NCBI GenBank assembly: GCA_035640715.1
Contig: DASQVO010000320.1
Location: 1-7,029 of the forward strand
Length of the DNA stretch: 7,029 nt
Source: DASQVO01 sp035640715
GTDB taxonomy: Bacteria > Actinomycetota > Actinomycetes > Streptosporangiales > Streptosporangiaceae
Direction: 5' to 3'
This document shows positions 1 through 5,381 of the stretch, piece after piece; within the stretch, counting starts at the first letter, position 1; the number at the start of each line of letters is the position of its first letter. The notes under the pieces are model-generated. The model was not told the DNA's origin. It was given only the letters and a program-made list of their open reading frames with translations, and searched no databases. The position numbers and the translations under genes are program-made.

Positions 1-1
1 G

Positions 2-145
2 AAAGCGGCAGACGCCACCCATCTGGCCACTGCCGTAGGCATGGGCGCCGACCGTTTTATCACCAACAACCAGCGCGACTTCCCGGCAACGATCACAGAG
101 ATAACGGTCACCTACCCCGCCGATCTTGCCGACGCCACCCCTTAA
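2..145 (+). CDS. PIN-domain protein, VapC-like toxin (3' end only)
   Basis: The last 47 codons of a gene that begins left of the window, read in frame from base 2 to TAA at 143-145. The peptide contains DATHLATA, then GADRFITNN and QRDFP. This is the C-terminal signature of PIN domains: the third acidic residue is in DATH (residue 4 of the fragment) and the last active-site positions lie in the TNNQRD stretch (N23, D26). PIN proteins are Mg2+-dependent ribonucleases, and most free-standing bacterial ones are VapC toxins paired with an upstream antitoxin. The fold assignment is seen in the sequence; the toxin role is inferred because the antitoxin gene would lie outside the window. It converges with the GIY-YIG gene, with only 21 bases between the stop codons. 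Confidence 0.8.
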   Translation, partial: KAADATHLATAVGMGADRFITNNQRDFPATITEITVTYPADLADATP

Positions 146-166
146 CCCAGGGCGACCAGTGCACCA

Positions 167-610
167 TCAGCCGAGCGGGGGCTCGTCTGGCCCGCGGGAG
201 GCCAGCGGGCCAGTCGTCGGCGCCGAGTACTCGCCGATCCACTCGTCTTTCCAGGCCTGGTCGTACTGCTGGGTGTTGCAGCGGGGATGGTAGATGGCGA
301 TGAGCTCGCGGGCGATCTGCTCCCGGTGCGCCCGGCCGCCGCCCGGCACCTGGTAGGTGCAGATGTACAGCTTCCACCGGGAGCCCGCGCGCTGGACCCA
401 GCAGTTCGCGCGGGGATGCCGGAATGGGAATCGCTCGGCGGCCAGGTCGTCGCAGTGGCCGACATAGATCACCGCGTACCGTTCGGGCTTGGCATCGGGT
501 TCCGGCTTGTAGACGACCGCATAGACGGCCGGCACGCTCGGCGGCGTCCACCCGGCCAGCAGGCGCGGGCCCTCGAACGGGTACCCGGCGAGAGACCCGA
601 GCCGGATCAC
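167..610 (-). CDS. GIY-YIG nuclease-like domain protein
   Basis: A 147-residue protein made of one small GIY-YIG-type domain. The GIY position reads AVYAV (28-32) and the YIG position reads VIYVG (47-51). These are followed by FPFRHPRANCW (61-71, with Arg64 and His65), a REQIARELI helix (96-104) supplying the candidate metal-binding Glu (E97 or E102; I cannot decide which), and HPRCN (108-112) with the conserved Asn. GIY-YIG domains cut DNA or RNA using one metal ion. This compact single-domain version has no added DNA-binding domain visible, so its substrate is unknown. The C-terminal 25 residues are Pro/Gly-rich and look disordered. The start is GTG, preceded by a G-rich stretch four bases upstream. 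It follows the 90-residue gene by 67 bases on the same strand and may be the last gene of the MoxR/vWA operon or have its own promoter. Confidence 0.8.
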   Translation of the reverse strand: MIRLGSLAGYPFEGPRLLAGWTPPSVPAVYAVVYKPEPDAKPERYAVIYVGHCDDLAAERFPFRHPRANCWVQRAGSRWKLYICTYQVPGGGRAHREQIARELIAIYHPRCNTQQYDQAWKDEWIGEYSAPTTGPLASRGPDEPPLG

Positions 611-677
611 CAGGCCCCCCGGGCGCTGCGAGCCTCACCAGCGCCGCCTGGCGGGCGGGCGGCCGGGACGGGCGGCC

Positions 678-950
678 TCACAGCTCCTCGTCCTCGCTGA
701 CGGCCTCCACCCGGATCACCGGGTACACCGGGAGCCCTGCCTTCGCCACTGCCCGCTCGAACTCGCCGGTGGCTTTCCTGATCGCCTCGTCACGGCTCCC
801 GGCCTGCACGATGAGCTGGGCACCGTAGCGGTTGGTCCCGATGCCGGTCGCGATGCCGGAGCTCGCGGCGACCGCGTCGGCCAGCTCGACGATCTCCTCG
901 TGCGCCAGCACCCGGTCACCCTCGGCCTCGATTCCCACGCTCCATCTCAT
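678..950 (-). CDS. Uncharacterised 90-residue protein, predicted ferredoxin-like fold
   Basis: I do not recognise a named family. The pattern of residues suggests beta (RWSVGIEAEG, 2-11), helix (HEEIVELADAVAAS, 17-30), two strands (about 32-49, ending YGAQLIVQA), a long helix (SRDEAIRKATGEFERAVAKAG, about 52-72) and a last strand (PVIRVEAVS). This is the beta-alpha-beta-beta-alpha-beta order of small ferredoxin-like domains. There are no cysteines, signal peptide or membrane segment, and the C-terminus is acidic (SEDEEL). The ATG start lies 12 bases after the vWA gene. Its Shine-Dalgarno sequence TAGGAG (965-960) overlaps the vWA stop codon, which argues for translational coupling and shared function with MoxR and vWA. 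It could be an adaptor or substrate protein, but that is inference only. Confidence 0.8.
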   Translation of the reverse strand: MRWSVGIEAEGDRVLAHEEIVELADAVAASSGIATGIGTNRYGAQLIVQAGSRDEAIRKATGEFERAVAKAGLPVYPVIRVEAVSEDEEL

Positions 951-959
951 CGCCGGATG

Positions 960-965
960 CTCCTA
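960..965 (-). promoter_or_regulatory. Shine-Dalgarno overlapping the vWA stop codon
   Basis: On the minus strand TAGGAG contains both the TAG stop of the vWA gene (965-963) and the AGGAG ribosome-binding core for the 90-residue gene, nine bases before its ATG. It fixes the start of the small gene and implies that the two are translated from one mRNA. Confidence 0.65.
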
Positions 966-2093
966 CGTCAACGCCGGCAACAGCGCCGCCAGCTCTTCCA
1001 GGCTATTCAGGTCGTGGCCGGACAGCACCAGGTCGACATGCGGGGCGGCCACCATCATCCCGAGCGTGCTCGGCGTGAAGGCCGGGTTGCTGCCCTTGTG
1101 CGGGTTCATCCATACCAGCCGGTGGCACTGCCGGGACAGCCGCTCCATCGCCGTCGCGAGGACTTCCGGGTCACCGCGGTCCAGGCCGTCGGAGCAGATC
1201 ACCACGATGCCGCCGCGCGCCAGGCCCCGCCGCCCCCACTCCCGGGTGAAAGCATCGAGCGAGTCACCGATCCTGGTCCCGCCTTCCCAGTCGAGCACCG
1301 CCTTTCCAGCCCGCTCCAGCGCCTCGTCCGGGCGCCGTGTACCCAGCGGCTTGGTGATGCGGGTGAGCCGGGTGCCGAAGCAGAACACCTCGACCCTCGC
1401 GGAGGCCCGCTTCGCCGAGTACGCGAATTGCAGCAGCGTGCGCGAGTAGTCGGCCATCGAGCCGGAGATGTCGAGAATCAGGATGAGCGGCCGGAGCTTC
1501 ACCTTGCGCCGGCGCCAGCGCAACTCGGCGAGCTCACCGTGCAGGCGCATCGATTCCCGGACGCTGCGGCGCAGGTCAGGAGTTCGCCCCGTCCGCGCGG
1601 CCCGGGTACGCCGGGTGCGCCGCTCCGGCGGTGTGAGCCGGATCCTGGCCATGATCCGGCGCAGTGCCGCCAGCTCCTCTGGTGTGCAGGCGGCGAACGA
1701 CTTCCGCTTGAGCGCCTCCACATCGGAGGCCATCAGGCCGAGCTGTGCCTGCTCTTCCTCTTCTTCCCCGGGCGGCTCGGTGGCCGGGACGTCAAGCACC
1801 GCACCCTCGGCCTGGGCCGTCACCCGCGCGCTGACCATCAGCAGTTCCCGGGCCGGGTCCTGCGCGGTGAGGAAGTACGCGCGGAATGCCTGGTCGTAGA
1901 CCGGGATGTCGTCCTTGCGGGTGACCAGCGTCGCGCGCCCCGCCCAGTACAGGTCGAGCAGGTCGGTCGGGTCCAGCGGGACCATCGCCGCGCAGTAGGT
2001 CAGCAGGTCCCCCGACCCGACGGCGAGCCCGGCGCGCCGGAGGGCGCCCGCGAAACCCACCAGAACGCTGACGAAGGGCGCCTCATCAGGCAC
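963..2093 (-). CDS. CoxE-like von Willebrand factor A domain protein
   Basis: A 376-residue cytosolic protein. Residues 1-75 form a conserved N-terminal helical region typical of CoxE-like proteins (GFAGALRRAGLAVGSGD). About 105-200 is a charged linker with an acidic run (EEEEE, 110-114) and a long basic segment (about 155-200). The C-terminal vWA domain begins at RPLILILDISGSM. The metal-ion-dependent adhesion site appears complete: D208-x-S210-x-S212, T273 in GGTRIGDS, and D302 in CSDGLDRG. In CoxE-type systems the vWA protein works with a MoxR ATPase to insert or remodel metal cofactors or assemble complexes; that role is known for the family and not shown here. The GTG start overlaps the end of the MoxR gene by 8 bases, with AAGGAG at 2109-2104, ten bases upstream. 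No cox structural genes are in view, so a carbon monoxide dehydrogenase role is unsupported. Confidence 0.92.
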   Translation of the reverse strand: MPDEAPFVSVLVGFAGALRRAGLAVGSGDLLTYCAAMVPLDPTDLLDLYWAGRATLVTRKDDIPVYDQAFRAYFLTAQDPARELLMVSARVTAQAEGAVLDVPATEPPGEEEEEQAQLGLMASDVEALKRKSFAACTPEELAALRRIMARIRLTPPERRTRRTRAARTGRTPDLRRSVRESMRLHGELAELRWRRRKVKLRPLILILDISGSMADYSRTLLQFAYSAKRASARVEVFCFGTRLTRITKPLGTRRPDEALERAGKAVLDWEGGTRIGDSLDAFTREWGRRGLARGGIVVICSDGLDRGDPEVLATAMERLSRQCHRLVWMNPHKGSNPAFTPSTLGMMVAAPHVDLVLSGHDLNSLEELAALLPALT

Positions 2094-2991
2094 CGGAGGT
2101 GATCTCCTTGAGGCTGTCGCGCACGAGGTCGAGGTCGTCGCGCTCCTTCACCACGGCGCCGAGGGTGTCGGCTGCCGTGTCTTCGTCGAGGTCAGGTTCG
2201 CCGAGGACCTCGAGGGTCCGGGCCCAGTCGATGGTCTCGGCGACGCCGGGCGGCTTGGCGAGGTCAAGCTCGCGGAGCCGGTGGACAGCGGCGACAACCT
2301 TCCGCGCCAGCGCGCGCGAGACGCCGGGCTCCCGGACGAGGACGATTTCCAGCTCCCGTTCGGCAGAGGGATATCCGATCCAGTGGTAGAGGCAGCGGCG
2401 CTTGAGCGCGTCGTGCAGTTCGCGGGTCCGGTTGGAGGTGAGGACGACCAGCGGCGGGCTCGGCGCGGTGATCGTCCCGACCTCGGGGATGCTGATCTGG
2501 AAGTCGGAGAGCACTTCGAGCAGGAAGGCCTCGAACTCGTCGTCGGCGCGGTCCACCTCGTCGATGAGCAGTACCGCCCGGTCGCCCGCCCGGACCGCCT
2601 CCAGCAGCGGCCGTTCCACCAGGAACTTCGGGCCGAACAGCTTCTCCACCGCCGCGTCGTCGGCGAGCTGATGCTCCGACAGCGCCCGGATATGCAGCAG
2701 CTGGCGGGCGTAATCCCACTCATAGAGGGCCTGGCTCACGTCGATGCCCTCGTAGCACTGCAGCCGGATCAGCCTGCGGCCGAATACGGACGCGAGCACC
2801 TTGGCGGCCTCGGTCTTGCCCACCCCCACTTCACCCTCGAGCAGGATGGGGCGCTCCAGCGACAGCGCGACGAACAGCGCGGTGGCCAGCCCCCTGTCGG
2901 CCAGGTAGCCGCCCTGGCGCAACAGCTCCGTCAGCTCGCCGACGCTGCCCGGACGGTCCATTCCGCCGCTCTTCCCGGCGTCAGCGGTCAC
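2086..2991 (-). CDS. MoxR/CoxD-like AAA+ ATPase
   Basis: A 301-residue AAA+ ATPase of the MoxR group. The Walker A motif is GEVGVGKT (53-60) and Walker B is AVLLIDEVDRAD (139-150, catalytic E145). Sensor 1 is LTSN (184-187) and the arginine finger region is DALKRRC (194-200). The stretch CYEGIDVSQALYEWDYARQLL (79-99) is characteristic of the CoxD-like branch. MoxR ATPases act as chaperones, usually with a vWA partner encoded next door, and here that partner overlaps the 3' end by 8 bases. The GTG start at 2991 lies 3 bases after the stop of the 86-residue gene. An ATG ten codons later (2961, residues MDRPGSV) has GGGAAG just upstream and also fits the usual N-terminus of the family, so the true start may be there. 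Confidence 0.94.
   Translation of the reverse strand: MTADAGKSGGMDRPGSVGELTELLRQGGYLADRGLATALFVALSLERPILLEGEVGVGKTEAAKVLASVFGRRLIRLQCYEGIDVSQALYEWDYARQLLHIRALSEHQLADDAAVEKLFGPKFLVERPLLEAVRAGDRAVLLIDEVDRADDEFEAFLLEVLSDFQISIPEVGTITAPSPPLVVLTSNRTRELHDALKRRCLYHWIGYPSAERELEIVLVREPGVSRALARKVVAAVHRLRELDLAKPPGVAETIDWARTLEVLGEPDLDEDTAADTLGAVVKERDDLDLVRDSLKEITSGA
2104..2109 (-). promoter_or_regulatory. Ribosome-binding site of the vWA gene, inside the MoxR gene
   Basis: AAGGAG on the minus strand sits within the last codons of the MoxR gene, ten bases before the GTG at 2093. It supports this GTG as the vWA start and re-initiation or coupling across the 8-base overlap. Confidence 0.55.
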
Positions 2992-2994
2992 CGG

Positions 2995-3255
2995 TCAGCG
3001 CGCACGCGGAGGGCCGAGGACGAGGTCCCTGATGCTCGCGCCGCCGGCGTTCAGCTTGCCCTCGCGCTCCAGCCTGGCCCGCCACGCGGCGCGGAGATCC
3101 TCGTCGGTGTCGCCGAAGCCAACGTCCGCCATCCTCTTGCAGGATTTGCCGTGACCACCGTGACCGCAGGCCTCGTCCAGGTCCGCGCGGCCTTGCCCCT
3201 GCGCGCTCCATATCCCGCGCAGCACTTCAAGGGCCTCACCCGGCTCATTACTCAT
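2995..3255 (-). CDS. Uncharacterised 86-residue protein with Cys-His-His-Cys cluster
   Basis: I do not recognise the family. The protein is hydrophilic, without signal peptide or membrane segment. An N-terminal helix-like part (EALEVLRGIW, 7-16) is followed by a Gly-rich segment ACGHGGHGKSCKR in which C30, H32, H35 and C39 are spaced C-x-H-x2-H-x3-C, a possible Zn or other metal site. A charged helix (DEDLRAAWRARLEREGK, 51-67) and SIRDLVLGP (74-82) follow. The ATG start has a good Shine-Dalgarno GGAAGGG (3268-3262) six bases upstream. The gene is first in the operon, and its stop is 3 bases before the MoxR GTG, so co-expression with the ATPase is very likely. It could be a cofactor carrier or substrate of MoxR/vWA; this is inference. 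Codons 6-15 are repeated exactly 132 bases upstream. Confidence 0.75.
   Translation of the reverse strand: MSNEPGEALEVLRGIWSAQGQGRADLDEACGHGGHGKSCKRMADVGFGDTDEDLRAAWRARLEREGKLNAGGASIRDLVLGPPRAR
3211..3240. repeat. 30-bp direct repeat, copy 1 (inside the 86-residue gene)
   Basis: This copy begins TATCCCGCGC and ends GGGCCTCACC. It is identical over all 30 bases to the second copy and encodes residues 6-15 (GEALEVLRGI) of the 86-residue protein on the minus strand. The flanks on both sides differ from those of copy 2. Confidence 0.9.
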
Positions 3256-3261
3256 GCGCGC

Positions 3262-3268
3262 GTCCCTT
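3262..3268 (-). promoter_or_regulatory. Ribosome-binding site of the 86-residue gene
   Basis: GGAAGGG on the minus strand lies six bases before the ATG at 3255. It is the clearest Shine-Dalgarno of the operon and supports this as the first translated gene. Confidence 0.6.
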
Positions 3269-3342
3269 CCGAGCCGTCACCGTGCTGGTCCTGACTGTAG
3301 TTCGCCCCGGCTGGCGTGGCGACCATGGATTAAGAATTCGCT

Positions 3343-3372
3343 TATCCCGCGCAGCACTTCAAGGGCCTCACC
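3343..3372. repeat. 30-bp direct repeat, copy 2 (intergenic)
   Basis: A perfect copy of the 30 bases at 3211-3240, exactly 132 bases away and so in the same reading phase. On the minus strand it could read GEALEVLRGI, but there is no start codon upstream and a stop follows before copy 1, so it is not expressed as a longer form of the protein. It looks like a partial duplication or recombination scar. Confidence 0.9.
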
Positions 3373-3378
3373 TGCCCG

Positions 3379-3462
3379 ATGGCAGGCCCGGCGATGACGG
3401 ACGAGCCCACCGTCACCCCGGAAGAGATCCGTGCCGGCCTGGACCCGCTGCTCACCGGCTGA
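3379..3462 (+). CDS. Possible short ORF or gene remnant (27 residues)
   Basis: An ATG at 3379, or another at 3394, opens a frame ending in TGA at 3460-3462. From the second ATG the peptide is MTDEPTVTPEEIRAGLDPLLTG. Codon third positions are almost all G or C, and the composition resembles a real actinobacterial protein end. No convincing ribosome-binding site is visible. The frame is open back to 3334 through repeat copy 2. It could be a microprotein, the tail of a decayed gene, or chance. The rest of the 237-base spacer between the two minus-strand genes shows no other gene. Confidence 0.25.
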   Translation: MAGPAMTDEPTVTPEEIRAGLDPLLTG

Positions 3463-3492
3463 ACTGCGCCCGCGGCAAACGCGCGGTTAGGG

Positions 3493-4320
3493 TTAGCCGC
3501 TCGCTGGCGAGTAGGTGACGAGCGTCTGATCGGGATTGTCGGCGATCTGCAGGACGACGTGCGAGTAGTCGACCGGGCCGAGCCTCGGATGACGCAGCTT
3601 TTTCGATCCGCTGCCCACGGCTGTGACGTCGTGGCGGGGCCACCAGTCCCGGACGTGATCGCTGTCGCGCCGTAGTTCCGCGATCAGGGCCTCGAAGTCC
3701 GGATCCTGCGGATAGCGGGCAGCTGCGAGCCGGAACCGGCCGAGCATCGCCCGGGCCTCGGACTCCCATTCGCAATAAACCTCGCGGGCCCGGTCCGTCA
3801 TGAACATCCAGCGGACCAGGTTGCGCTCATGGGCGGGCAGCGTCTCCCAGTCGGTGAACAGTTCCCGTGCGGCCGGATTCGAGGCCAGCACGTCCCAGCG
3901 GCGCCCTTTGACGAACGTCGGATAGGGATCGAGCCGCTGGACCAGATCGACCACACCGCTATCGATGTGCTCGGGCGGCGGCATTACTACTGCCGTGCCG
4001 GCGCTGGCCGTGCCGTCGCGTCCATAGGCGAGCACCTGGAGGTAGCGACGTTCGGCAGCGGACATTCGCAGCGCGGACGCCAGAGCGTCCAGCACCTGAG
4101 CTGATGGCCGTACCGGGCGCCCCTGCTCGAGAAACGTGTAGTACGTGGTGGAGAGGTTCGCCAGCAGCGCGACTTCCTCGCGGCGCAGACCGGCAGTGCG
4201 CCGCCGGCTTCCGGGGGGCAAACCAACATCGGCCGGGACGAGACGCTCGCGACGCGACCGGAGCATCTGCCCCAGCGCTTGAGGATCTCCGCCAACCGTC
4301 ATGTCATCCAGCGTACTCAT
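3493..4320 (-). CDS. XRE-family regulator with MmyB-type ligand-binding domain
   Basis: A 275-residue transcription factor. The N-terminal helix-turn-helix covers about 15-95, with the family hallmark LRSRRERLVPADVGLP, RRRTAGLRREEVALLA and YYTFLEQGR followed by PSAQVLDALA. Residues about 125-270 form the MmyB-like (MLTR-type) ligand-binding domain, a PAS-like fold, including the recognisable segments NPAARELFTDW, RNLVRWMF and HPRLGPVDYSHVVLQI. Family members are cytosolic regulators thought to sense small or fatty-acid-like ligands and to control an adjacent, divergently transcribed oxidoreductase or hydrolase gene. That matches the layout here, with a dienelactone hydrolase starting 59 bases away. 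The first ATG is used; M7 is an alternative. No clear ribosome-binding site precedes either, so a leaderless or weak start is possible. The stop is TAA at 3493-3495. Confidence 0.92.
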   Translation of the reverse strand: MSTLDDMTVGGDPQALGQMLRSRRERLVPADVGLPPGSRRRTAGLRREEVALLANLSTTYYTFLEQGRPVRPSAQVLDALASALRMSAAERRYLQVLAYGRDGTASAGTAVVMPPPEHIDSGVVDLVQRLDPYPTFVKGRRWDVLASNPAARELFTDWETLPAHERNLVRWMFMTDRAREVYCEWESEARAMLGRFRLAAARYPQDPDFEALIAELRRDSDHVRDWWPRHDVTAVGSGSKKLRHPRLGPVDYSHVVLQIADNPDQTLVTYSPASG

Positions 4321-4325
4321 GCCAA

Positions 4326-4355
4326 TACCAGTAAAGAGCGGCTCTGGTTACCAGT
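4326..4355. promoter_or_regulatory. Candidate operator in the divergent promoter region
   Basis: The 59-base spacer between the regulator and the hydrolase contains a perfect 11-bp palindrome CTGGTTACCAG (4344-4354). TACCAGT occurs twice in it (4326-4332 and 4349-4355, 23 bases apart), and the upstream ACCAG can also pair with CTGGT at 4344-4348. Such repeated dyads in a short divergent spacer are typical of an autoregulatory operator. Binding by the MmyB-type regulator is inferred. I could not identify convincing -35/-10 boxes on either strand. Confidence 0.45.
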
Positions 4356-4379
4356 GCTGTTTGTCCCCAGGCTGGAAGC

Positions 4380-5111
4380 ATGACGATCACGAACGCAACG
4401 GTTCAGGTTTCCGTCGCCGACGGCACCACCATGCCGGCCTACCTCGCCCGCCCGGCGGCCGGCGAAGCCCCGACCGGGGTGATCGTGGCGCACGAGCTTT
4501 TCGCGGTGAACCCAGATATCCGCGGCGTGACCGAGAATCTGGCCGAAGCCGGCTACCTCACGATCGCGCCCGAGTTCTACCACCGGGATGCTCCGCCCGG
4601 CCACTGGCTTGAACGCGACGATGCCGGGCGCCAGAAGGGATTCTCTCTCCTGCACCGGCTTGGACGCGAGCAGGCGCTGGCCGATGCAGCAGCCGCTATC
4701 GGCTGGCTGAGATCACGGCCGGCCATCGAGCGAATCGCCATGATCGGCTTCAGCGCCGGGGGCCACCTCAGCTACCTTGCGGCATGCCGTCTTCCGGTCA
4801 GCCGGACGGCCGTTCTTTACGGCGGCTGGCTGCCCACGACCGATATCCCTATGAGTCAGCCGTCACCGACACTGGACCTGACCCCTGGAATCAGCGGCCG
4901 GATTCTCTACCTGGTCGGCGAGGACGACGCCCTGATTGACGCCGGGCAGCGCGGCCAGATCCAGAACGCCCTGCGGTCCGCGGGTATCGACCATGAACTG
5001 ATTAGCTATCCGGGCACTGCGCACGCGTTCTTCTGGCCCGGCACGCCGACGTTCAGCCCGAAGGCCCGCGACGATGCGTGGTCCAGAATCCTGACTATGC
5101 TCGCCTCCTAA
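4380..5111 (+). CDS. Dienelactone hydrolase family protein (alpha/beta hydrolase)
   Basis: A 243-residue cytosolic hydrolase of normal family length. The nucleophile elbow is GFSAGG with Ser125, the acid is in LVGEDDALI (D182 by alignment to the family pattern) and the histidine is H215 in GTAHAFFW. Glu39 in AHELFAVN is the conserved Glu next to the oxyanion strand, and PEFYHRD (64-70) is also typical. Classical dienelactone hydrolases use Cys; Ser at this position is common in broader family members with esterase-like activity, so the substrate is not known. ATG at 4380 is the start, with GGAAG very close upstream. It is divergent from the MmyB-type regulator, its probable controller. Its TAA overlaps, in convergent orientation, the original TAG stop of the gene broken by the IS element. 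Confidence 0.93.
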   Translation: MTITNATVQVSVADGTTMPAYLARPAAGEAPTGVIVAHELFAVNPDIRGVTENLAEAGYLTIAPEFYHRDAPPGHWLERDDAGRQKGFSLLHRLGREQALADAAAAIGWLRSRPAIERIAMIGFSAGGHLSYLAACRLPVSRTAVLYGGWLPTTDIPMSQPSPTLDLTPGISGRILYLVGEDDALIDAGQRGQIQNALRSAGIDHELISYPGTAHAFFWPGTPTFSPKARDDAWSRILTMLAS

Positions 5112-5217
5112 CTCAGGCGCGAGATCCACCGTTTCGTTCCCAGGCGGTGCGGCTGGGCCGACCCCAACCTCTCCACTCGCTCTGCATCCTCATCCTCATC
5201 ACGAGTAAGCAGAAAGT
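5108..5217 (-). pseudogene. Displaced 3' end of the helical-repeat gene
   Basis: On the minus strand this stretch encodes YFLLTRDEDEDAERVERL and then 18 further residues ending ISRLS, stopping at TAG (5110-5108). It has no start of its own; the open frame to its right runs into IS DNA. If the IS element and one AAT copy are removed, the codons join in phase with the gene at 6065-7029 (...RLFDH then YFLLTRDED...), so these 36 residues are its lost C-terminus. Its stop codon overlaps the hydrolase stop, as expected of two native convergent genes. Confidence 0.82.
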
Positions 5218-5220
5218 AAT
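5218..5220. repeat. Target-site duplication AAT, left copy
   Basis: AAT directly precedes the left inverted repeat and matches AAT directly after the right one (6065-6067). A 3-bp duplication is known for some IS5-family groups. Confidence 0.75.
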
Positions 5221-5236
5221 GAGGTGATCTCAGCGA
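5221..5236 (+). repeat. IS left terminal inverted repeat
   Basis: GAGGTGATCTCAGCGA, identical in reverse complement to 6049-6064. Similarity between the two ends stops directly after these 16 bases. Confidence 0.88.
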
Positions 5237-5381
5237 AATAGGTTCGGGCAGTCGGGATTTCTCCTGCCCAGGCGGGGACATCCGGGCAGACACGCGGACA
5301 AACCGGACTGCCCGGACATGGGCGTGGAGCCCCAGCAGAAGAGATCTCACCACAAGATCGACTTCCGCTGGAAGGCTCCAC

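Noticed and set aside
661..677. GGCCG/CGGCC stem directly after the 90-residue gene, as a terminator
   Set aside because: Only five pairs within very GC-rich DNA and no U-tract. It cannot be told from background, so whether transcription continues into the GIY-YIG gene is left open.
900..2102. Long + strand open frame of 400 codons
   Set aside because: It is antisense to the vWA gene. Its Arg/Pro/Gln/His-rich translation without domain motifs is typical of a high-GC shadow frame.
963..2991. Carbon monoxide dehydrogenase maturation genes coxD/coxE
   Set aside because: The proteins are CoxD/CoxE-like, but no coxM, coxS, coxL or other maturation genes are present, so the gene symbols and the pathway are not supported.
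2281..3294. Long + strand open frame of 337 codons
   Set aside because: It is antisense to the MoxR and 86-residue genes. Those have clear Walker motifs and starts; this frame has low-complexity shadow composition.
3470..3486. CCGCG/CGCGG hairpin after the regulator gene
   Set aside because: Five pairs only, no U-tract, and GC-rich surroundings produce such stems by chance.
3485..3496. GGTTAGGGTTAG, resembling a telomere repeat
   Set aside because: Only two short units, overlapping the regulator stop codon. Actinobacterial linear chromosome ends do not use this repeat.
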